Assembly (NCBI RefSeq): GCF_030035605.1
Contig: NZ_CP106736.1
Coordinates: forward strand, 3,965,001-4,029,000
Reading direction: 5' to 3'
From: Silvimonas soli
GTDB taxonomy: Bacteria; Pseudomonadota; Gammaproteobacteria; Burkholderiales; Chitinibacteraceae
DNA: 64,000 bases
Shown here: positions 59,482-64,000 of the stretch, piece after piece
How positions within the stretch are numbered: the stretch's first letter is position 1
Layout: the number at the start of each line of letters is the position of its first letter
The notes under the pieces: model-generated
Seen by the model: only the letters and a program-made list of their open reading frames with translations
Database searches by the model: none
Told to the model about the DNA's origin: nothing
Program-made: the position numbers and the translations under genes

Positions 59482-60024
59482 TTATTCGGTGAATGTGTGC
59501 CGCTTGAACAGTGGATCGTGCCAGGCGCAACCGGAGAGGAATGGGATATCGTCCTCAAAGTCGTCGAAGTTGCGCGCTGGCCCCGGCTTGTTCTGCGGTC
59601 GGTTCGAATGCTGATTGGCAGCAGGCTTGTGGTTCTCATAGCCATCATCCGGGGGCGCTTGTTCGTCATGCTGCTCGCCACCCGCGCCACCACGGCCGGA
59701 GAGCATCTGCATCTGGTCAGCAATGATCTCGGTCGTGTAGCGATCAGCGCCGGTCTGCTTGTCCTGCCACTTTCGGGTTTGAATGCGGCCTTCAATGTAA
59801 ACCGAGCTACCTTTTTTCAGGTACTGACCGGCGATCTCTGCCAGTCGCCGGTACATCGTGATGTTGTGCCACTCGGTTTTTTCCTGCTGCTGCCCCTGTT
59901 TGTCTTTCCAGCGGTCAGTGGTCGCAATACTGAAGTTGCAAACCGCATCACCGGCCGGTGTATAGCGCACCTCGGGGTCACGGCCGAGATTGCCGATCAA
60001 CAGCACTTTGTTGAGGGAAGCCAT
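59482..60024 (-). CDS. ssb: Phage single-stranded DNA-binding protein
   Basis: A 180-residue OB-fold protein. LNKVLLIGNLGRDPEVRYTP, FSIATTDRWKDKQG, EWHNITMYRRLAEIAGQYL and SSVYIEGRIQTRKWQDK are standard SSB motifs. A Gly/Gln/Asn-rich linker leads to the acidic tip FEDDIPF, but 18 further residues (LSGCAWHDPLFKRHTFTE) follow it. In ordinary SSBs the tip is the exact C terminus and docks partner proteins. The ATG overlaps the exonuclease stop, so they are coupled. Confidence 0.92.
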   Translation of the reverse strand: MASLNKVLLIGNLGRDPEVRYTPAGDAVCNFSIATTDRWKDKQGQQQEKTEWHNITMYRRLAEIAGQYLKKGSSVYIEGRIQTRKWQDKQTGADRYTTEIIADQMQMLSGRGGAGGEQHDEQAPPDDGYENHKPAANQHSNRPQNKPGPARNFDDFEDDIPFLSGCAWHDPLFKRHTFTE

Positions 60025-60641
60025 CACGCAGCCTTCAAATTGAGTTGATGAACCGTAGCATTCAGGTCACTCAGAAACAGCCGGATTTCGCCCATCATTT
60101 CCGCGATGAATGCATCGTCGCGTTCAACACGAGTCTGGAAGTAAGCTAGCTCTTCCGGTAACCGGTCATCAAACGAAACAAAGTCGCACCATTGGCGCCC
60201 AGTGCAGGCCATTTGAGCCTGCATCTGGATCACGTATTCCTTTTTGATTTCGCCGGTGCGGATCGTTTCGATGTGGGTCCAGGTTTGTGGGCATTTGATT
60301 TCCAGTAGCCCATCGCTGCCAATCAGGCCATCTGGTGAAATGCCAAAGTCTTCCGGCAGTTCCGGGTGCACCACAAAGCCTTCTTCAAGGACCAGCTCGC
60401 CGCTGCGGAGCATGTAAATGGCCCGCGCTTCCGGTTCTTTCTCAGTGCCCCGCGCCATGGCGGCGTTGACGAATTTATCTTCGCGGCAGCCGGTCAAACG
60501 CTCGCAAAGCAGTTCGGCCATGTAGTTCTGGCGGCTGGCGGCATAGCCCTTGGCGGTGCGCGCCATGATGTCAGCCACGCGGCTGGCGGTAACCTTGCCC
60601 AAGCGGGCGGCAAACCATTCAGGTGAACGCTGCTCCATCAC
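60024..60641 (-). CDS. YqaJ-family phage recombination exonuclease
   Basis: A 205-residue lambda-exonuclease-like nuclease. It starts QRSPEWFAARLGKVTASRVA and has GTEKEPEARAIY, then DFGISPDGLI and LLEIKCPQTWTH with the catalytic Asp...ExK, and YVIQMQAQMACTG. It resects double-stranded ends to make single strands for the Bet protein encoded just upstream. Its start overlaps the bet stop by four bases. Confidence 0.92.
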   Translation of the reverse strand: MMEQRSPEWFAARLGKVTASRVADIMARTAKGYAASRQNYMAELLCERLTGCREDKFVNAAMARGTEKEPEARAIYMLRSGELVLEEGFVVHPELPEDFGISPDGLIGSDGLLEIKCPQTWTHIETIRTGEIKKEYVIQMQAQMACTGRQWCDFVSFDDRLPEELAYFQTRVERDDAFIAEMMGEIRLFLSDLNATVHQLNLKAA

Positions 60642-61420
60642 ACTACCTCCTCAAAAGGGACATCAATTGGGGTGTTTGCCTTTTCGGCGATTGCTACCGC
60701 CTCGGCGCCCAGCTTTGCCATTTCATCCGTGCCGATAATTGCGCGTTCTTCCGGAGTCAAATTCCGGAAGTGGGTACGCAAGTTGTCGACATTGCCTTCC
60801 ATGGCCAGATTGCGGGCCGCTTCCAGCAGAATGTCGCGGCGTGGGTCATCGGCTTTGCCGTTTGCTGCTTGTTTGCCAATGGCCTGCGGAGCAGGGGTGA
60901 TATCGCGCTCGGCGATCCGTTCAGCTTCATCCTGGTCAAAGATGCCGCCATAGCCAAAGGCAAGCCGGGCGCACTGGATCATCGCCTTGTGACGCAGCAT
61001 GCGTTTGGGATGGCTTTGCCAAGGACCCACGTTCGCCCGTTTGCATTCGCTCATCCATTCTGTGACCGATGTTGCGTGAGAACGATCCTTGCGAAATATC
61101 CGGCAGGTGCAACTTTCGCTGTCCTGGTCGAATTCAATGCCATCGAATTGTGGGTGGCCATTGATGATCCGCGACCAGCCATCCACGCCAACGACCGGAA
61201 CGATGCCGTTGTTTTTGTCAGGAAAAGCGTATATTTCCTTGGTCCACGGATTCAGGCCGTACTGGTTCGCAACGACCAGTAGCGCGGTCATCTGCGCGTC
61301 GGAGACTTGGCCCTTGAAGGCAGTCGCTTTCAACGTTTCAACCAGTTGGGCACCGTCGCCCATATTGAGCTTGGTGGCCAGAGTTTGTGTCAGGGTGGTA
61401 AGTGCGTTACCCGTACTCAT
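60638..61420 (-). CDS. bet: Phage recombination protein Bet (Red-beta family annealase)
   Basis: A 260-residue single-strand annealing protein. LVETLKATAFKGQVSDAQMT, ANQYGLNPWTKEIYAFPDK, VPVVGVDGWSRIINGHPQF and RMLRHKAMIQCARLAFGYGG are the Red-beta/RecT signature blocks. The C-terminal third is helical and less conserved. Works with the YqaJ nuclease and SSB. Overlaps both neighbours by four bases, giving a tight module. Confidence 0.93.
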   Translation of the reverse strand: MSTGNALTTLTQTLATKLNMGDGAQLVETLKATAFKGQVSDAQMTALLVVANQYGLNPWTKEIYAFPDKNNGIVPVVGVDGWSRIINGHPQFDGIEFDQDSESCTCRIFRKDRSHATSVTEWMSECKRANVGPWQSHPKRMLRHKAMIQCARLAFGYGGIFDQDEAERIAERDITPAPQAIGKQAANGKADDPRRDILLEAARNLAMEGNVDNLRTHFRNLTPEERAIIGTDEMAKLGAEAVAIAEKANTPIDVPFEEVV

Positions 61421-61659
61421 GCTGCTTTCCTTGTGTCCAATTGCTGGTGCACCAGGGCAACCAGACGATCATTGATGAATTCAACCAGGGGGCTGATGTC
61501 GACACGCTCCCGGCGAGAAACCCCCGCAATCACGCGACGCTCGCCCAAGGCGTGCGCGCTCTGGATCGTGTCCACCTGATCCTCGAAAAAGGTAACGGCC
61601 AGCTCGATATCGACGCCTTCGAGTTCGACCGTCACCGCGTACTCTTCAACGCGCATCAT
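61417..61659 (-). CDS. Small prophage protein, unknown function
   Basis: An 80-residue acidic protein that contains EEYAVTVELEGVDIELAVTF and VDISPLVEFINDRLVALV. The ATG at 61659 overlaps the previous gene as ATGA, and its stop overlaps the bet start by four bases. Position upstream of bet suggests a role in the recombination unit, perhaps as a nuclease modulator; no similarity to lambda Gam was seen. Confidence 0.65.
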   Translation of the reverse strand: MMRVEEYAVTVELEGVDIELAVTFFEDQVDTIQSAHALGERRVIAGVSRRERVDISPLVEFINDRLVALVHQQLDTRKAA

Positions 61660-61808
61660 TGCCCCCAAGGCAGCATCACAGCCGACAGTGCCAGCACACC
61701 GGCGCAGAACCAGCCGACATGCTTGTGTTCAAAAACAAAAAAGGCCGCAATGGCGACCTGGATACGATGCGCTTTCAGCCAGCGCTGTCTGGGCATGTGG
61801 TCGACCAT
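61656..61808 (-). CDS. Very small prophage protein with one hydrophobic helix
   Basis: A 50-residue protein starting MVDHMPRQRWLKAHRIQVAI. AAGGAG lies seven bases before the ATG at 61808. It has a hydrophobic stretch (about 17-27) and another (about 32-46, VGWFCAGVLALSAVMLPW), so it may be membrane bound. It overlaps the 80-aa gene by four bases, which supports translation. Confidence 0.55.
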   Translation of the reverse strand: MVDHMPRQRWLKAHRIQVAIAAFFVFEHKHVGWFCAGVLALSAVMLPWGQ

Positions 61809-61828
61809 CGCGGTCTCCTTCACGGTTG

Positions 61829-61963
61829 TTAGATGGCCATGGGCCGGGATGTTTCGCTACTGATATCGCCAAGGATCGCGTCGATATTGCGAATCACTGC
61901 AGCGAGATACGGGTCTTGCAGATCAGAAACCGGTGGCGCAGGTCGCGTGATGCTGACGCGCAA
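61829..61963 (-). CDS. Possible small prophage ORF, weak
   Basis: A 44-residue frame from a TTG, reading LRVSITRPAPPVSDLQDPYL and then AAVIRNIDAILGDISS. The sequence looks protein-like, but the start is uncertain and no ribosome site at normal spacing is seen. It overlaps the end of the 53-aa gene in another frame. Confidence 0.35.
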   Translation of the reverse strand: MRVSITRPAPPVSDLQDPYLAAVIRNIDAILGDISSETSRPMAI

Positions 61964-62084
61964 CCTTGCGGGCGCCTGCCTTTCCGGCAACGCGCTCGGC
62001 ACAAACGAGATTGCTATCAGGCGTTGGGCCGGTTGTGATGCGGACCCACTTGCCGGATTTGGTCTGCAGGTAATGTGCATGCAT
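61923..62084 (-). CDS. Small prophage protein, unknown function
   Basis: A 53-residue basic protein starting MHAHYLQTKSGKWVRITTG and ending HHATCATGF, with GGAG six bases before the ATG. An overlapping frame starts four bases on but gives a less protein-like Pro/Ser/Ala-rich sequence. It is the first clearly initiated gene of the leftward recombination operon. Confidence 0.5.
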   Translation of the reverse strand: MHAHYLQTKSGKWVRITTGPTPDSNLVCAERVAGKAGARKVARQHHATCATGF

Positions 62085-62092
62085 GCTTGCTC

Positions 62093-62730
62093 CAAAAAAA
62101 ATGCCCGGGGGTTAGCCGGGCAGAAGAGGGTATTTATCAGTGCACACGCACTGGGCAGCGCCCTGACGGTGGTCAGAACAATCGGCATGATTTCAGACGG
62201 GTATGGATGCCAAGGCGCTGCCCGCTGCATGCGGGGCTTGCCGGTTACGTATCCGGCGCGGGATTTAACCGACGTCTTTCCAGTGCCGTTGTCGCATCAA
62301 CGGTGAGGTGTGGTGCGTATGGCAACCCACATGAGAGCGGGCCGGGCTTGATTCCGGCTACAGGGGCATGGCCAGCCTTTCGGCGCGTCGGTCATACACA
62401 AACGTGCATCGCCCTGTCAGTCTCCGTCTTGGCGTGTCCTTCCACGCCGCCGCTCTCATGTGCCGGCTGTTTCCAACCGGCGCCATCAACACTCCCCGCA
62501 ATTCGATCTCCGCGACTGGTCAGTACCATCAGCAAGTTAAACCCAGCGGGCGTTCATGCTGCGCGACGACACAGAGAGTGTTGTCTTCCCCATCGGCCAC
62601 GTGCTGAGTTAACAGGCGGTGCCGTCATTTGCGCCTCTCGGGTGAGGCGATTTCCCGTAGGCCGAAGCTGGAAGGGACTGGAGCAGATTGTTAAGGAGCG
62701 GTGCGCGGTGTGTTGCGCTGGGGTGAGGTA
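62093..62730. other. 640-base leader region of the leftward prophage operon
   Basis: Between the operators at 62731 and the first firm gene lies a stretch without a convincing long gene. A 45-codon frame (62392-62529) is listed separately. A 13-bp inverted repeat, CACATGAGAGCGG at 62328-62340 and CCGCTCTCATGTG at 62450-62462, spans about 110 bases. Phage anti-termination or regulatory RNA signals could lie here, but I cannot show any. Confidence 0.4.
62392..62529 (-). CDS. Possible 45-aa prophage ORF, weak
   Basis: Starts MVLTSRGDRIAGSVDGAGWK at an ATG that overlaps the stop of another short frame (VADGEDNTLCVVAQHERPL) as TGATG. Both peptides look more protein-like than chance, but neither has a strong ribosome site. 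Could be remnants of small early genes. Confidence 0.3.
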   Translation of the reverse strand: MVLTSRGDRIAGSVDGAGWKQPAHESGGVEGHAKTETDRAMHVCV

Positions 62731-62798
62731 AATGTAAACCATGGTTAGTATTTATGGCAAGTGTGGTTAGCTAAATAATGTGAACCATGGTTAGCATT
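62731..62798. promoter_or_regulatory. Operator cluster controlling the leftward prophage operon
   Basis: Two 22-bp sites share AATG-NN-AACCATGGTT-AG-(C/T)ATT at 62731-62752 and 62777-62798, with centres 46 bases apart. AACCATGGTT is a perfect palindrome in both. Between them GGTTAGCTAA lies at 62765-62774, matching the motif upstream of two cargo genes. The leftward genes begin past this cluster and the HicB/SecB-like unit ends before it. It looks like a repressor-controlled early promoter; the repressor gene was not found. Confidence 0.65.
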
Positions 62799-62846
62799 TC
62801 AGACGAGCGGCAGTTTGGTGTTTAGTGGAGAGTTGCAGGCGGACGT

Positions 62847-62904
62847 GAAAAAGCCCGCGAATGCGGGCTAGATATGAAAAGCCCCGCCGGAGCGGGGTTG
62901 ATTT
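62847..62904 (-). terminator. Double terminator after the SecB-like gene
   Basis: Two stems follow each other: AGCCCCGC/GCGGGGTT (62880-62899) and AGCCCGC/GCGGGCT (62852-62869). Each is followed leftward by four to five U residues. They insulate the HicB/SecB-like unit from the operator cluster. Confidence 0.8.
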
Positions 62905-62909
62905 TTGCT

Positions 62910-63422
62910 TCAAACCTCATTGATTGTTGCTTGGGGTTTCTTTTTCGAGTTGCCACGCTTTGTGCCAGATTTTGGTCGACCAGATGCTGTGCGCCATGGA
63001 AAGTCCATTGGGATTGGGACATTTAGTCTAAATGACTGCAATATGCTTTCTATTTCTCTGGCCACCATTGGGCTCGCAATACTCGTAAGATAAGCCGCGA
63101 ATGACTCTGACTTTGCCAGTTCTGCCGCCTGTTCTTTCGTCAATTCTGTCTGAATCGGGTAGTAGGAAGCTAAAAATTTCGATAACAGAGTGAACTGGCG
63201 TACAGAAGCTTCCCCATCTTCCGGGATGCTTGTCGCCTCGCAACGCACAGTCAAACGAAGCAGGAAGCGCCCCTCGCCCGAGATCTCCACCTCTGCTTCT
63301 TGGTTTAGCGAAAAATTACCCTGTGAAGACGTGGTTGAATTCTTTTCTACACGGTCCCCCTCGACGGAAAGCAATGTGAATCGCTTCATCGCGCAGAGTG
63401 GAATAGAGATAGTGTCGCTCAT
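62910..63422 (-). CDS. SecB-like chaperone, probable partner of the HicB antitoxin
   Basis: A 170-residue protein. FTLLSVEGDRVEKN and AEVEISGEGRFLLRLTVRCEA are strand-rich as in the SecB core. The later FTLLSKFLASYYPIQTELTK and SIASPMVAREIESILQSF, then VPIPMDFPW, follow the SecB pattern of FxGxF, PYxRExI and a final PVNF-like strand. It lacks the acidic SecA-binding tail and instead ends in a basic Lys/Arg/Ser segment. Its ATG overlaps the HicB-like stop by four bases, so they are coupled. In toxin-antitoxin-chaperone modules such a SecB-like protein folds the antitoxin. Confidence 0.6.
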   Translation of the reverse strand: MSDTISIPLCAMKRFTLLSVEGDRVEKNSTTSSQGNFSLNQEAEVEISGEGRFLLRLTVRCEATSIPEDGEASVRQFTLLSKFLASYYPIQTELTKEQAAELAKSESFAAYLTSIASPMVAREIESILQSFRLNVPIPMDFPWRTASGRPKSGTKRGNSKKKPQATINEV

Positions 63423-63934
63423 TGAATATTGATCCTTGGCGTAGCTATGCGAACAAGGTTCGATTCAAAAGAAAAATGTTCCCCGAAGGTATCTTGAGGG
63501 CCGAGTTGATAACTCGTATCGTAGGTCTGTTTCGCAGGAAGAGAAGACAACCCCTTGATTGACTCAAGGATTTTTGCACTCTCGCGTTCTGTGTGCTCGC
63601 CGTAATCCAGGAACTGAACTAATGCTTTGACCATTAGGTCATTCAGTGTTGTTTTGTGACGCGCTGCGCATGTAGCAGCTTTGCGATGGACTTCTGGCGT
63701 CACCCTAACCTGGAAAACCCCTTTAAACGGTTTTTTGGGTTCGCGTCCAAGGGCTTTACAAGTGGCGAGGTAGTCTTCCACAGCCTCTTCAAACTCCCGC
63801 TGAATTCCGCCACCTAGATCGGACGACTCAAAGGTCACCAAATCTTCAATGTAAAGAATTTTCCCGCGAACTCTTGTCATGTCGTCGCTTAGTTCGGCGA
63901 CAGCTTCAAAATCTTTGTATTTTAAAATAGCCAT
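63419..63934 (-). CDS. HicB-family antitoxin with extended C terminus
   Basis: A 171-residue protein. MAILKYKDFEAVAELSDDMT, VRGKILYIEDLVTFESSDLG, FEEAVEDYLATCKALGREP and KPFKGVFQVRVTPEVHRKAA match the partly degraded RNase-H-like fold of HicB plus a ribbon-helix-helix segment (TTLNDLMVKALVQFL). About 55 further residues follow, beyond the usual HicB length, rich in Ser, Thr and aromatic residues. Such an extra tail is where chaperone-addiction sequences sit in antitoxins of toxin-antitoxin-chaperone modules. GAG precedes the ATG. The toxin would be upstream, at or beyond the window edge. Confidence 0.72.
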   Translation of the reverse strand: MAILKYKDFEAVAELSDDMTRVRGKILYIEDLVTFESSDLGGGIQREFEEAVEDYLATCKALGREPKKPFKGVFQVRVTPEVHRKAATCAARHKTTLNDLMVKALVQFLDYGEHTERESAKILESIKGLSSLPAKQTYDTSYQLGPQDTFGEHFSFESNLVRIATPRINIQ

Positions 63935-63942
63935 GGCTAGTC

Positions 63943-64000
63943 TCAGATGAGATCGTGTTCGTGCAGATGGTCCAGAATGTCGACAACACAACCTTTGTCT
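63943..64000 (-). CDS. C-terminal end of an upstream gene, cut by window edge
   Basis: The last 18 codons of a leftward frame read DKGCVVDILDHLHEHDLI and stop at 63943, eight bases before the HicB-like ATG. The close spacing suggests one operon. It may be the toxin of the module, but the end does not resemble a typical HicA C terminus, so identity is open. Confidence 0.4.
   Translation of the reverse strand, partial: DKGCVVDILDHLHEHDLI

Overview
The window looks like a chromosomal segment of a betaproteobacterium with mid-50s GC. The gene set (RlmM, class I fumarase, RND efflux, two-component hybrid kinase, REP-like intergenic repeats) would fit the Neisseriales, for example a Silvimonas/Chitinibacter-like genus. 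That placement is inference from gene content, not a database result. An 11 to 12 kb prophage or phage-derived element enters at a tRNA-Ser gene and runs off the right edge.

Core region, 1-51.8 kb. The left edge holds the start of a sugar-binding protein gene facing a LacI-type regulator, with a perfect 14-bp palindrome between them. An outer-membrane-type protein follows, then a complete galactofuranose-type ABC importer (ytfQ-ytfR-ytfT-yjfF) with a stem-loop after the binding-protein gene. Next come a RhlE-type DEAD-box helicase with a Gly/Gln/Arg-rich tail, a probable rhodoquinone methyltransferase (RquA), an Old Yellow Enzyme with a NemR-like operator, a 3-hydroxyisobutyrate-dehydrogenase-like enzyme, and a TetR/epimerase divergent pair with two tandem operators. 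A large autotransporter gene is broken by one in-frame TAA. Branched-chain amino acid importer genes livHMGF follow without a binding protein, then an RND pump operon (adaptor, pump, outer membrane channel) ending in an elaborate terminator, a ChbG/YdjC-like protein that appears to have lost its histidine metal ligands, and a 7TMR-DISM hybrid kinase. A rubber-oxygenase/MpaB-like haem protein is paired with a 7-helix membrane protein resembling transmembrane terpene cyclases. Housekeeping genes follow (rlmM, mscL, MazG-like, ribA, fumarase, YvcK/CofD-like). A full ribose operon rbsKDACB, with a FruR/ScrR-like regulator downstream, completes the core.

Prophage region, 51.8-64 kb. A tyrosine integrase points toward a tRNA-Ser(GGA) gene whose 3' end is the likely attachment site. 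Most genes run leftward: a lambda-Red-like recombination module (Bet, YqaJ exonuclease, SSB), a coiled-coil protein, a PAPS-reductase-family protein, a DUF4406 protein, small proteins, excisionase and integrase. Plus-strand cargo genes interrupt this operon: a 74-aa protein with a DUF2971 protein, a 108-aa protein, and a two-helix membrane protein. Two of the three cargo groups have the same GGTTAGCT-type motif upstream that also occurs, with two AACCATGGTT palindromes, at the head of the leftward operon. This suggests one repressor links cargo to the lytic switch. At the right edge a HicB-like antitoxin with a long C-terminal extension overlaps a SecB-like chaperone gene. This is a candidate toxin-antitoxin-chaperone module whose toxin would lie beyond or at the window end.

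Three sugar importers of the ribose/galactofuranose class, each next to a regulator or operator, suggest a saprophyte living on plant or microbial sugars. RquA would allow quinone-linked fumarate respiration at low oxygen. No genes for the phage repressor, structural proteins or lysis are visible.
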